DNA of 64,000 nucleotides from VXYL01 sp963666465 (GTDB taxonomy: Bacteria; Pseudomonadota; Gammaproteobacteria; Pseudomonadales; Azotimanducaceae): positions 4,464,001 to 4,528,000 of the forward strand of contig OY762824.1 in the NCBI GenBank assembly GCA_963666465.1, in the 5' to 3' direction. Position 1 is the stretch's first letter. Every line of letters begins with the position of its first letter. Shown in pieces: positions 54,207 through 63,329 of the stretch. The notes under the pieces are model-generated. The model was given only the letters and a program-made list of their open reading frames with translations. It made no database searches and was not told where the DNA came from. The position numbers were made by a program, and so were the translations under genes.

Positions 54207-55825
54207 GTTCCCGTTCTGTGGTTGAGCGTGAGGCCGATGTCTTCGTCGTTGAGAGCATCCGTCAAGGCCTCGCAGGCGGAGACGAGTTCGAGCAATCCCT
54301 CCTTTCCGCACAGCACGGGCGAGACGACCTCCCATCCTGCCGACGAATCGTATTCCACATTCCACTTCTCGTAGCCGGGCGTCCCATACGCCTTCACGGT
54401 TTCCGGGCGAACTCGGCCACTGCCCAGCCGTCGTTCCAAGTGTCGCACCAGGGCCGCGGCCACCTGATTCCACTCATCATCGTCTGGGTCGTTCTCTGGA
54501 AAGCCGTCACACGTGAGTTCAAACTCGACGCCGAATGTCTGTCCTTCGCGATACCAGATTTCCCGCGCCGGGACCGGCACATCGTCCCCCGTCCAAGTGG
54601 GCGCGCCGTTTGGGTCGAACCTATGGTGCCAGCGCGGTTTCCCGCCGGATTGCGTGGTCGGCAACCCGAGGTCCGCACCGAAGAAGCTCGACGCGCGCCA
54701 GACATGCTCGAACCGCACGACGTTGTCCGTGAACTCCACGATATTGAAGGCATCCTTGCCTTCCACTCGCCTGGCGCCCCTGCCAACCATCTGTGCGTAG
54801 AGGATGTCGCTCGCTGTCGGCCGGCACAGGAACACCGTCCTAATGTCCGGAATGTCCACGCCTGTGGTCATCTTGGCCACATTCACGAGCACGCTCACCT
54901 CGGGAGGACTGGAGGCAAACTGACGGATCGCGTGTTCATTCTCCTCTTGCGTTCGGCCGCTGTGGACCGGCCTTGCATCGACACCCTCTTCTGCCATCAG
55001 CTGGGCGAGCAACTCGGCGTGGTCAATGTTGCAGGCGAACACCAGCGTCTTGCCGTAGTCCTCGGCGTTTTCTGTGTACTCCTCCACGATCATTCGATTC
55101 CGGCGGCTGTTCGTTGACAACTCGCGTAGGGATGCATCTGCGAAGTCGCCGTCCTTGCTCCACTTGTGTGGCTCCCAGCGCACTCCGGTTCGACGCGGTG
55201 GCAGGATGCGAGGCCGCGCCAGGTAGTCCGAGTCCATCAAGTCCTTGAAGGTGTGCCGGCAGGCCAACGTGAACGCCTCCGGGTTCTTTGGCGTGCCGGT
55301 CAACCCCAAAACCGGTACTTGGTACTTCGCCGCCCACCTCAACAGCGTCTTCCCCGTCTTCCCCGTCTTCCCCGCATAGCCCCAGTGACATTCGTCCCAT
55401 ACCACTAACCGAGGAAGGCCTCGTTGAAAGAAGTCGGCGTCCAACCGCCTGTTGAAGGTCTGCAAGGTCGTGTAGATCACTCGCCCCATATCTTGGATGC
55501 CAGCCTCTGGCAAGTCGCGAACGGCCTCGGCGTCGCCCCCAAGCCGCCGCAGGCATCCGGCCATCCCTTCGTGACGTCGCGCCATATCCAGCGCTGCCTG
55601 CCGCAGCAACCACCAATCCTTCGCAACCCACAGCGCGTAGCCTCCCGAGGACAGCTTGCTGGCTACGGCGTTGTTTGCGACGAATGTCTTCCCTCCGCCC
55701 GTCGCGACATGTAGCAGCGCCGGCTTTTCAGGCGCCAGCGCATCGGCGATCCGCGTCTCGCATTCCGCTTGGTATTCGCGAGTCCGAATCCTGGCGCGTT
55801 CGGGATCGTAGCCAAAGTCTGTCAC
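53960..55825 (-). CDS. SF2 DEAD/DEAH-type helicase fused to an amidoligase domain, 3'-truncated
   Basis: A 621-codon frame from GTG 55825. The helicase half (residues 1 to about 390) has motif I LLHVATGGGKTFVANN, motif II LVVWDECHWG, motif III LGLTGTPKN, TLVFACNIDHAELLAQLM, TTGVDIPDIRTVFLCRPTAS and motif VI QMVGRGARRVEG. Residues about 420-575 look like an Amidoligase_2 (PF12224) enzyme: FGVEFELT, WNVEYDSSAGWEVVSPVL, GLLELVSACEAL, HRTGTHVHVGW and LLEPLLRTLVHPSRN, including the Glu pairs and HVHV motif. The last about 35 residues are antisense vapC sequence, so the natural end is lost at about 54090-54110. Amidoligases form amide or peptide bonds; the target here is unknown. Confidence 0.8.
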   Translation of the reverse strand: MTDFGYDPERARIRTREYQAECETRIADALAPEKPALLHVATGGGKTFVANNAVASKLSSGGYALWVAKDWWLLRQAALDMARRHEGMAGCLRRLGGDAEAVRDLPEAGIQDMGRVIYTTLQTFNRRLDADFFQRGLPRLVVWDECHWGYAGKTGKTGKTLLRWAAKYQVPVLGLTGTPKNPEAFTLACRHTFKDLMDSDYLARPRILPPRRTGVRWEPHKWSKDGDFADASLRELSTNSRRNRMIVEEYTENAEDYGKTLVFACNIDHAELLAQLMAEEGVDARPVHSGRTQEENEHAIRQFASSPPEVSVLVNVAKMTTGVDIPDIRTVFLCRPTASDILYAQMVGRGARRVEGKDAFNIVEFTDNVVRFEHVWRASSFFGADLGLPTTQSGGKPRWHHRFDPNGAPTWTGDDVPVPAREIWYREGQTFGVEFELTCDGFPENDPDDDEWNQVAAALVRHLERRLGSGRVRPETVKAYGTPGYEKWNVEYDSSAGWEVVSPVLCGKEGLLELVSACEALTDALNDEDIGLTLNHRTGTHVHVGWLADDNSAARAIELTHLLEPLLRTLVHPSRNALSSVEGGSNTRGLVAMRRNPERTRTDKANGSGPVAMRTSQSAYR

Positions 55826-55957
55826 CCGTCATCCTCTTCGGCGAAAGCGCCGAAGCCTACCACCGCCTGTTTCCCGCATGGGCTCCAATTGACGACTCCA
55901 GAGACACAACGGGAGAATGCGCCAGCATTCCCGATCGAATCGCCGCCGGCGATTCGC

Positions 55958-56412
55958 CTAGGCCGCGGTCTCCTTCAACTGTTCGCGAATCCGACCGGCA
56001 ACGGCGAAGCGCTCGGCCACAGGTACGCTGTCGAAGTTCGCCTCGCCGAGATCGCCGATCCGTGGTCGTCCAAGGGTCTTGGCACGACGTGGACGTGAAC
56101 GTGGGACACGGTCTGTCCTGCGCTCGATCCCGTGTTGTGGAAGATGTTCACGCCGGGTGCCCCGTAGGCGGCGCAAGCCGCGGCTGCGAGGCGTTGGGCA
56201 TGCACGGCAACCGCGCTCACTCTGCGGCCGTCATGTCGAAAAACCGTCACAACATGTCGGTTCGGGATCACCAGCAGCGCGCCGGGGCGGTACTGCCGTG
56301 GATTGACGAACGCACTGACGGTGTCCGATTGGTTAACGAACGCGCACCGCGGATTCCCTGCGAGGTTGCGGCAGAACGGGCAGGCAGCGTCATGGTCGGG
56401 TGGCGCACTCAT
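55958..56412 (-). CDS. HIT-family hydrolase with a -1 frameshift near its C-terminus
   Basis: ATG 56412 starts MSAPPDHDAACPFCRNLAG; the CPFC pair is a common zinc-binding start in HIT proteins. FVNPRQYRPGALLVIPNRHVVTVF and NIFHNTGSSAGQTVSHVHVHVVPRP carry the histidine triad HVHVH. After VPRPLDDH the frame slips: restoring one C near 56063 continues RIGDLGEANFDSVPVAERFAVAGRIREQLKETAA to the stop at 55958, the expected HIT C-terminus. As written, the frame instead ends at 55975 with unrelated residues. Likely a nucleotide hydrolase such as adenosine phosphoramidase; active-site residues precede the slip. Confidence 0.8.
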
Positions 56413-56495
56413 GGCACATCCAAGAGGATTGGGCGGCCGCGATTCCATGAGCGCTGTCGGCGACAATCGAGATCGCCCGGATTCGAACGATGACA

Positions 56496-56509
56496 GTCCG
56501 ATTGCGGAC
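56496..56509. promoter_or_regulatory. Candidate enhancer-binding site (palindrome GTCCG-N4-CGGAC)
   Basis: Perfect inverted repeat GTCCG-ATTG-CGGAC, 44 bp upstream of a -24/-12 promoter. The same GTCCG-N4-CGGAC arrangement occurs at 61826-61839, also upstream of a -24/-12 promoter, suggesting a common binding site for the sigma-54 activator encoded at 59152-60504. Confidence 0.55.
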
Positions 56510-56552
56510 ACTCCCGAACGGCTTGCCCTTCGCGTCCGCTGTTCCGGCCTTG

Positions 56553-56567
56553 TGGCACGGCATTGGC
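56553..56567 (+). promoter_or_regulatory. Sigma-54 promoter (-24/-12) for the permease gene
   Basis: TGGCACGGCATTGGC matches the consensus TGGCACG-N4-TTGC with one mismatch (TTGC reads TGGC) and exact GG-to-GC spacing. Predicted transcription would begin near 56579, 28 bp before ATG 56607. The response regulator in the same cluster is of the sigma-54 activator type. Confidence 0.7.
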
Positions 56568-56606
56568 ATGTGCACCGTCAAAGCTGCCGACCAAGGTACA
56601 CGTCAA

Positions 56607-59104
56607 ATGACGCGACTCTCTCTCATCGACCTCCGCCAGGCGGCCCGGAGCCTGGCGCGCGCACCGGGATTCACGGCCGTGTCCGTGCTCACGCTCGGCG
56701 CGGGCCTTGGTATGGCGATGGCGATCTACGCGGCACTCAAACACATCGTGATCGAACCGTTGCCGTTTCCCGGCGCCGATCGCCTGATGGTGCTGTTGAG
56801 CGAAGTGCCCGGTTCCGGAACGGACGACGTGTGGGGTGCCTCGACGGCCCAGTACTTCCATTTCCGGGACAACGCCGAGTCGCTCGAGGAGATCGGGGTG
56901 ATGCGCGGGACCATTCCGGTCGACGTCTCGATCGGTGGTGCCGAGCTGCGCCTCGGCGTCATGCTGGCCTCGGCGAGTGTGCAGCGCATGATCGGTGCGC
57001 GCGCGATCCTCGGTCGCACGCTGACCGACGCCGATGATCAGCGCGGCGCGGCGATCGTGGCGGTTGTGAGCGAAGGCTTCTGGCGCTCGCAACTCGGCGC
57101 CGATCCCGACCTCGTGGGCAAGACCCTTGCTGCCCAAGTCGGCGCCGAGACCCCACTTGTCGTAGAAATCGTCGGCGTCGTTGCAGCGACGGGCAGCGCG
57201 TCGTTCGACAGGACGGATGCCTGGTGGCCGAACCAGTTGGACCCGGCCGGCCCGCACTACAACCAGCACGACCTGTTCCTGGTCGCGAAGCGTAGACCGG
57301 GCGTGTCCGCGGCAGCGGCGCAGGCCGAGGCCGATGGCCTGACGGATCAACTTGCGGCTGTCTACCCGGATGTCTACGGGACTCTCGAACTGGAAAGCGG
57401 CAAGGTCGACTTCATGGAACGGTTTGGGTTCCGTAGCCGCTGGACCCCGCTCAAGGACTACCTTGTGGGCGGCGCGTCCGCGCCGCTGTGGATCGCCCAA
57501 GGCGCGATCGTCCTGCTGCTCGTCGTCGCGTGGGTGGCCATCGCCAACCTGTTCCTGGCGCGGGTCGAAACGCTCATGCCGGAGATCGCCGTGCGCACGG
57601 CGCTCGGGGCGGGTCGAGGTGCCATCGTTCGGCAACTGGCCTGGACGAGCACGTTGATCGTTGCCGGGGCATGGCTCACCGGCTCGGGACTTGCCTGGTG
57701 GCTCGCGCAGACCTGGGAGGTCATGGACCCGATCGACTTGCCCCGCTCGGAGGACGTTGGCATCGACGGCGGCACGCTAGCTTTGGCGGCGGGCGTCGCG
57801 TTGCTGTTGGTGTTGTCCATGGTGGCGATGAGCGTGTGGCGACTGCGTGGCGTGGCGGGTCACCTCATGGACGCCGGTCGAGGCGCGACCTCGAGCCGAC
57901 CCGGTAAGCGTGCGCGCTCGCTCTTGATCGTGGCACAGGTCGCCTTGGCGTTCGTGCTGCTGGTCGGTGCCGGCCTGTTGCTGTCGAGCTTTCGCAATCT
58001 CGTGGTTGCGGATCCGGGCATCGATCCTCGTGGCGTGGTGAAGGTCGACCTCGTGCCGGACAACGACGTTGGCGGCGGCTGGTGGCCGCTCCTGAAGGAC
58101 GTGCAGGACGCGGTTGCGGCTTTGCCGGGGGTCAGCGCGGTTGGCGCATCGCAGAGCCTGCCGTTGGAACGCGGCTTCTTCGGCTGCGTCGCGCAGCATT
58201 TCGAGGATGCGGCCGTGGTAGAGCGTCTGAACGCGTCGGGCGCGTCGCTGTGCGGTGTACAGGACTTCGTCACGCCCGGCTACTTCGCGGCAGCGGGCAT
58301 CCCGGTGCTGCAGGGCCGGACACTCGCGATGGCCGACTTCGACGACCCTTCCGCGCGTGGTGCGGTGGTGAGCCGCTCATTCGCCGACAAGTTCTTTCGA
58401 GGCCAGAGTGCGATCGGCGAGCGGCTGTCGCCCTATGGCTGGGACTGGTTCACGATCGTCGGTGTGGTGGGCGACATCCACGCCAAGTCCGTCACGGAAC
58501 CGCCTACGCCGCATGTCTACTACCCGCTTGCCCGGATCCCGCAAGAGGCGGGCTGGGATCCCGTTCCTGTGGCGCTGGTGGTGCGCACGGACCTCGGCGA
58601 CCGGAGTCGCTGCTCCCGACGCTGCGGCGCACGATCGCTGCGGTGGCCCCGGACATTGCCATGGCCAATGCCGAGCCGCTGTCGGCAATCGTCGACCGGT
58701 CGACGAGCCAGGATCGCTTCATGGCTGCGCTGCTGGGTTTTGCGGCTGCCGCCGCCGTCATGCTCGCCGTTGTCGGCCTGTACGGCATCGTCAGCTACCT
58801 GGTCGCAAGGCGCACCAATGAGATCGGGCTGCGCATGGCGGTCGGCGCCATGCCGGACCGCGTGCGGCGGATGATGATGATGACTTCGCTGAAGCTCGTC
58901 GCGGTTGGTCTCGCTGTCGGCTTGGCGCTGAGCTTGAGCCTCGCCGAGGTGCTCCGCGGCCTACTCTTCGGGGTCACGCCGACTTCTCCGGCGGTCTACG
59001 CGGCTTGTGCGGTCGTGTTAAGCCTGGCGGCCGCTCTTGCGGGCTGGGTCGCGGCGGGCCGTGCGTCCCGGATCACCCCGATGGACGCGTTGCGCGTGGA
59101 GTAG
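56607..59104 (+). CDS. MacB/FtsX-type ABC transporter permease with a -1 frameshift
   Basis: About 832 residues. ATG 56607 gives MTRLSLIDLRQAARSLARAPGFTAVSVLTLGAGLGMAMAIYAAL, the ADOP/MacB permease start. Two FtsX halves follow: periplasmic MacB_PCD regions (PFPGADRLMVLLSEVPGSG; FVTPGYFAAAGIPVLQGR) alternate with membrane blocks (IVLLLVVAWVAIANLFLARVE; SLLIVAQVALAFVLLVGAGLLLSSF; FAAAAAVMLAVVGLYGIVSYLVARRTNEIGLRMAVGA). Near 58601 one C is missing (GACCGGAG for GACCCGGAG), and the sequence continues as PESLLPTLRRTIAAVAPD in the next frame to ITPMDALRVE at 59104. As written it loses the last four-helix half. It probably extrudes peptides or lipids together with the adaptor and ATPase downstream. 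Confidence 0.88.
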
Positions 59105-59151
59105 GCGCGCTAGCACTACACTCTGGGAAGGCACTCGTTGAGGGGAACGCG

Positions 59152-60504
59152 TTGGCCGATCGCATCCTGGTTGCAGACGATCAGACCGACATCGTGGACG
59201 CGTTGCACCTGCTGCTGAAAGGCGCGGGATTCACGGTTCGGGCAGCGGATTCGCCAAGCGCCGTGTTGGAAGCCGTTGCCGGTCGTGAGTGGGACTGTGT
59301 GCTGATGGACCTCAACTACACGCGCGACACGACCTCGGGTACCGAAGGGATGGATCTCCTGCGCGCGTTGCGGGAAGTGGACGGTACCTTGCCCGTCGTG
59401 ACGATGACCGCTTGGGGCAGCGTCGAGGGGGCCGTCGAAGCCATGCGCCGCGGCGCCGGGGATTACGTCGAGAAGCCTTGGGACAACCAGCGGCTCGTGG
59501 CCACCCTGAAGACGCAAATCGAACTGGGTCGTGCGAGGCGGCGGGGCCAGCGGTTGACCGACGCCAACCGGCGCGAAGAACTCGTCGTGGGCGACGATTT
59601 TGTCGCGACGTCGCCGGCGATGGGCCCCGTGCTGGATTTGATTGCGAGAGTCGGGCCGTCGGATGCGAATGTGCTGATCACCGGTGAGCACGGCACCGGC
59701 AAAGAAGTCGTCGCGCGACGTCTGCACGCCGTGTCAAAGCGTGCCGGCCAGGCGTTGGTGACGGTGAACGCCGGTGGCTTTAGCGAAGGCGTGTTTGAAA
59801 GCGAGCTTTTCGGCCATGTCCGGGGCGCGTTCACGGACGCCAAGACCGACCGGGCGGGCTGTTTCGAACTGGCCCACGAAGGCACCTTGTTCTTGGACGA
59901 GATCGCCAACCTGCCGTTCGCGCAACAGGGCAAGCTCCTGCGCGCTCTGGAGAACAGCGAGATCCAACGTGTCGGTTCCACCAAGGTGCGCAAGGTGGAC
60001 GTCCGCGTGGTCTCCGCGACCAACGCGGACATCGCCGACGCCGTGGCAGAGCGGGCGTTCCGCGAAGATCTGCTGTACCGGCTGAACACGGTGGAAATCC
60101 ACTTGCCGCCACTTCGAGATCGCCCGGAGGACATCCGGGAACTCGCCACCGGGTTCCTGGCCAAGGAAGCCGCGCACTACGACAAGCCCTTGGACGCCTT
60201 CAGCGACGAGGCCATGGACATGCTCGCCCGACACGTGTGGCCCGGCAATGTGCGCGAATTGCAGCACGCCGTCGAGCGTGCCGTGCTAGTCGCCCGCGGG
60301 GCTGTGGTGTCGGCCGGCGACCTCGGGCTTCGCACGCCAAGCGGCGAGCCGAACCTGGCTGCGATGACGCTCGACGAAGCCGAGCGCGCGCTGGTGCAGA
60401 AGGCCCTCGACCGCCACGCCGGCAATGTGACGCACGCGGCACAGGATCTCGGCGTCAGCCGTGCCGCGTTGTATCGGAAGGTCGAGCGCCACGGCCTCAA
60501 ATGA
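59152..60504 (+). CDS. Sigma-54-dependent response regulator (NtrC family)
   Basis: A 450-residue activator. TTG 59152 (GAGGGG 6 bp upstream) is chosen because it places the receiver domain start MADRILVADDQTDIVDAL at the N-terminus; Asp53 (LMDLNY) is the phospho-acceptor and KPW the conserved Lys. The AAA+ domain (about 140-375) has Walker A GEHGTGKE, ELFGHVRGAFTDAKTDRAG (the sigma-54-contacting GAFTGA loop, here GAFTDA), Walker B GTLFLDEIANLP, and VWPGNVRELQHAVERAV. A Fis-type HTH ends the protein (GNVTHAAQDLGVSRAALYRKVERHGL). It overlaps the kinase gene by 4 bp and is the likely activator of the two sigma-54 promoters in this cluster. Confidence 0.93.
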   Translation: MADRILVADDQTDIVDALHLLLKGAGFTVRAADSPSAVLEAVAGREWDCVLMDLNYTRDTTSGTEGMDLLRALREVDGTLPVVTMTAWGSVEGAVEAMRRGAGDYVEKPWDNQRLVATLKTQIELGRARRRGQRLTDANRREELVVGDDFVATSPAMGPVLDLIARVGPSDANVLITGEHGTGKEVVARRLHAVSKRAGQALVTVNAGGFSEGVFESELFGHVRGAFTDAKTDRAGCFELAHEGTLFLDEIANLPFAQQGKLLRALENSEIQRVGSTKVRKVDVRVVSATNADIADAVAERAFREDLLYRLNTVEIHLPPLRDRPEDIRELATGFLAKEAAHYDKPLDAFSDEAMDMLARHVWPGNVRELQHAVERAVLVARGAVVSAGDLGLRTPSGEPNLAAMTLDEAERALVQKALDRHAGNVTHAAQDLGVSRAALYRKVERHGLK

Positions 60505-61817
60505 ACGCCCCCAGGCTGCTGCCGCTCGCCTTGGTGTTGGCGGTTGGCCTACCCGGCACGGTCGTGGCGCTGGTTTTGCTTTGGACCGGCTCCCACGCCG
60601 CTGCCTTGAGGTGGATGCTGAGCGGTGCCTTGCTCGTCGCCTGGCTGGCCGGGGCCTTCGTCCTGCGTGCCCGGATCCACCGCCCGCTGCGTACCGTGTC
60701 GAGCATGCTCGCGGCGCTGCGAGCCGGTGACTACTCGATCCGCGCTCGTCACGCGGGTGCCGGCGACCCGCTGGCGCTGGTGTTCATGGAGATCAATGCG
60801 TTGGAGGAACAGTTCCGCGAACAACGCTTGGGTGCCGTGGAGGCGCAGAACGTCCTGCAGCGGGTATTGGCCGAGATCGACGTGGCGGTGATGGCATTCG
60901 ATCAACGCAACGCGTTGCGCGTGGTGAACCGCGCCGCGGAGCGTCTGCTGGGCGACACGGAAGCCCACCTGCGCGGCAAGACGGCGACCGAGCTTGGGAT
61001 CAACGATGCCTTGGAGACCGACGCACCGCGCACGATGGCCCGGAGCGAGCCGACCGGCCCGCGGCACTGGCAGGTGCGCCGGAGCGTGATTCGTCAACAG
61101 GGAGAGCGCCTGACGCTGGTCGTGATGACCGACCTCGAACGCACGTTGCGCGACGAGGAGCGCCAGGCGTGGCGGCGACTGGTGCGCGTGCTCAGCCACG
61201 AGATCAACAACTCCTTGGCGCCGATCAAGTCGATCACCGCCAGCGTTCAGGAACTCATTGCCAAGACAGGCGCGCCGGACTGGGCGGCCGATGCGCAGAA
61301 CGGTTTGGCGATTGTCGCCACGCGAGCCGAGTCGCTGCGCCGCTTCCTCGCCTCCTACGCGCGGCTCGCCCGCTTGCCACCCCCGAGCCTGGCAGAGGTC
61401 GACGTGGAGACGTGGGTCCGGCATGTCGCCGGCTTGGAGACGCGCCTGCCCGTGACCGTGTTGGACGGCGAATCCATGTGTGTCCCGGCGGACCGGGACC
61501 AACTCGACCAGGCGCTCATCAACCTGGTGGCGAACGCGGTCGACGCGACCTTGCAGACGGGAGGTGGTGTCAAGGCGTATTGGCGTCGCGAGGGGCGCAG
61601 CGTCGTCGTGACCGTCGACGATGAAGGCCCCGGACTCGCGGACGGCGGCAACCTGTTCGTGCCGTTCTATACGACCAAGCCCGATGGGTCGGGAATCGGC
61701 CTCGTGCTCAGCCAGCACATCGCCGAGAACCACGGCGGCTCGCTCACCCTCGAGAACCGCGACGATGGGGACGATGGGAGTGGTGCACGTGCGCGCCTGT
61801 CTTTGCCGATGGCCTGA
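60501..61817 (+). CDS. Sensor histidine kinase
   Basis: A 438-residue membrane sensor overlapping the regulator gene (ATGA). Two N-terminal transmembrane segments (LLPLALVLAVGLPGTVVALVLLW and WMLSGALLVAWLAGAFVL) have almost no periplasmic loop, so the signal is probably sensed in the membrane or cytoplasm. A HAMP-like region and a PAS domain (VLAEIDVAVMAFDQRNALRVVNRAAERLLG) follow. The kinase core has the H box RVLSHEINNSLAPIKS (His233), N box DQALINLVANAVDA, G1 DDEGPGL and G2 DGSGIGLVLSQHIAENHGGSL. The pair resembles NtrY-like kinases linked to sigma-54 regulators and MacAB-like exporters. Confidence 0.92.
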   Translation: MNAPRLLPLALVLAVGLPGTVVALVLLWTGSHAAALRWMLSGALLVAWLAGAFVLRARIHRPLRTVSSMLAALRAGDYSIRARHAGAGDPLALVFMEINALEEQFREQRLGAVEAQNVLQRVLAEIDVAVMAFDQRNALRVVNRAAERLLGDTEAHLRGKTATELGINDALETDAPRTMARSEPTGPRHWQVRRSVIRQQGERLTLVVMTDLERTLRDEERQAWRRLVRVLSHEINNSLAPIKSITASVQELIAKTGAPDWAADAQNGLAIVATRAESLRRFLASYARLARLPPPSLAEVDVETWVRHVAGLETRLPVTVLDGESMCVPADRDQLDQALINLVANAVDATLQTGGGVKAYWRREGRSVVVTVDDEGPGLADGGNLFVPFYTTKPDGSGIGLVLSQHIAENHGGSLTLENRDDGDDGSGARARLSLPMA

Positions 61818-61825
61818 CTCAAGGC

Positions 61826-61839
61826 GTCCGAACCCGGAC
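61826..61839. promoter_or_regulatory. Candidate enhancer-binding site (palindrome GTCCG-N4-CGGAC)
   Basis: Perfect inverted repeat GTCCG-AACC-CGGAC, 76 bp upstream of the second -24/-12 promoter. It is the only other copy of this arrangement that I noticed in the cluster, and it lies in the same relative place as the site at 56496-56509. Confidence 0.55.
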
Positions 61840-61915
61840 GGCAGCATGGCCGCAACCGGACAGCGGAATCTCCTTGTTTTGCCACGACGCGACCCGCGAC
61901 CGCGGGTTCCTGATG

Positions 61916-61930
61916 TGGCACGGGATTCGC
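61916..61930 (+). promoter_or_regulatory. Sigma-54 promoter (-24/-12) for the adaptor/ATPase genes
   Basis: TGGCACGGGATTCGC matches TGGCACG-N4-TTGC with one mismatch and exact spacing. Transcription would start near 61942, which argues against the ATG at 61943 as start of the adaptor gene and in favour of ATG 62039. Confidence 0.7.
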
Positions 61931-62038
61931 TTGGCTACCGACATGAACGAAAAAAGCACTGCCGCGGCGACGCCGATCCGCTCCCCCGACGCCAATGTCC
62001 GCGAGCTACCGGGCGTTGGTCGCGACGCAGGCGGCGGC

Positions 62039-63298
62039 ATGGACAGACCGCGCGGCACGCGCCGCTGGTCGCAACGCAACAAGCGCATTGTGCTGATCGC
62101 GGCGGCGTCGTTGCTCGCCGTGGCCGTAACGATCCTCCTGGCGACCTTGGAGCCCGCCGTCCCGACAGTTCGCGCCGACACCCTGTGGATCGGTACGGTG
62201 GAACAGGGCGAGTTCGTGCGTCAGGTGCGCGGGCCGGGAACCTTGGCACCGATGCAGCGGCGTTGGGTCACCGCGGACACCTCCGGACGCGTCGAGGAAA
62301 TCCTGGCGCTTCCGGGTGTCACGGTTACGCCCGACAAGCCGCTCCTGCGGCTGGAGAACCCGGAGCTGACGGTGCAACTGCTCAATGCCCAGCAGCAGTT
62401 GTCCGATGCCGACGCCGGGCTGGTGACGATGCGCTCGCAGGTGGAATCGGACCGCCTGGCCCAACAGGCGCTGATCGCGAGCGTCCGCACGCAGTACCTG
62501 GAGGCGAAGCACCGCGACGAGATCAACCGCGAACTCATCCAGAAGACGCCCGGCCTGGTCGCGGAGTTCGACCTGGCGCGCGATCGCCAGATCGTGCAGG
62601 AATTGGCGAACCGTTTGCGGATCGAGGCCCGCCGCTACGAGGTGCTCGGAAACTCCTCCAACGAACAGATCGCCGCGCTCGGGGAACAGGCGGACCGACT
62701 CCGCGCCATCGTCCGCTTCAACGAGGATCGGGTTGCGTCCCTGGACGTGACCGCCGGCGTCGCCGGCGTGCTCGCGGAGTTGCCGATGGAAGCAGGCCAG
62801 TGGGTGCGTGCCGGGGACACCCTCGGGCGCGTGGTCGAACCGGGCCGTCTCAAGGCGGAGATCCGCATTCCGCAGAGCCAGGCCGAAGATATCGTCGTCG
62901 GCCAGCAGGCGATCGTCGACACCCGCGGCGACATCATCGAGGGGCAGGTCAGCCGGATCGACCCGACCGTGCGTTCCGGAACGGTGACCATCGACATCGC
63001 GTTGCCCGCGGAGTTGCCGAGGAGCGTCCGGCCGGACATGAGCGTGGACGGCACGGTGGTGCTCGACCGGATCGCCGACGTGACCAAGATGGGTCGTCCA
63101 GCCCGGGCGACGGCCCACAGCACAGTCGGCATCTACCGCGTGACCGACGACATCGCGGAACGCGTTCAGGTTGAACTTGGGCGCATTTCGGTGAATGAAG
63201 TCGAGGTGGTTCGCGGTCTAACCGTGGGGGACGAGGTGGTGCTGTCGGACATGACCCAGTGGCAGGATTCCGCACGCGTGCGCGTTGTGGGTCGGTAG
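62039..63298 (+). CDS. HlyD/MacA-like periplasmic adaptor protein
   Basis: A 419-residue membrane-fusion protein. ATG 62039 (MDRPRGTRRWSQRNKR) puts a short basic cytoplasmic tail before the single transmembrane anchor IVLIAAASLLAVAVTILLA. ATG 61943 would add 32 residues but coincides with the predicted transcription start. The lipoyl-like half-motifs VRGPGTLAPMQRRWVTADTSGRVEEILALPGVTV and VTAGVAGVLAELPMEAGQWVRAGDTLGRVVEP flank a long coiled-coil hairpin (LLNAQQQLSDADAGLVTMRSQ to EQIAALGEQADRLRAIV). A beta-barrel domain follows, with IRIPQSQAEDIVVGQQAIVDTRGDIIEGQVSRIDPTVRSGTVTI. It should link the inner-membrane ABC permease to an outer-membrane channel or the cell surface. Confidence 0.88.
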   Translation: MDRPRGTRRWSQRNKRIVLIAAASLLAVAVTILLATLEPAVPTVRADTLWIGTVEQGEFVRQVRGPGTLAPMQRRWVTADTSGRVEEILALPGVTVTPDKPLLRLENPELTVQLLNAQQQLSDADAGLVTMRSQVESDRLAQQALIASVRTQYLEAKHRDEINRELIQKTPGLVAEFDLARDRQIVQELANRLRIEARRYEVLGNSSNEQIAALGEQADRLRAIVRFNEDRVASLDVTAGVAGVLAELPMEAGQWVRAGDTLGRVVEPGRLKAEIRIPQSQAEDIVVGQQAIVDTRGDIIEGQVSRIDPTVRSGTVTIDIALPAELPRSVRPDMSVDGTVVLDRIADVTKMGRPARATAHSTVGIYRVTDDIAERVQVELGRISVNEVEVVRGLTVGDEVVLSDMTQWQDSARVRVVGR

Positions 63299-63329
63299 TC
63301 GGTAAAAAGGTAAAGGACAAGGAGACGAA

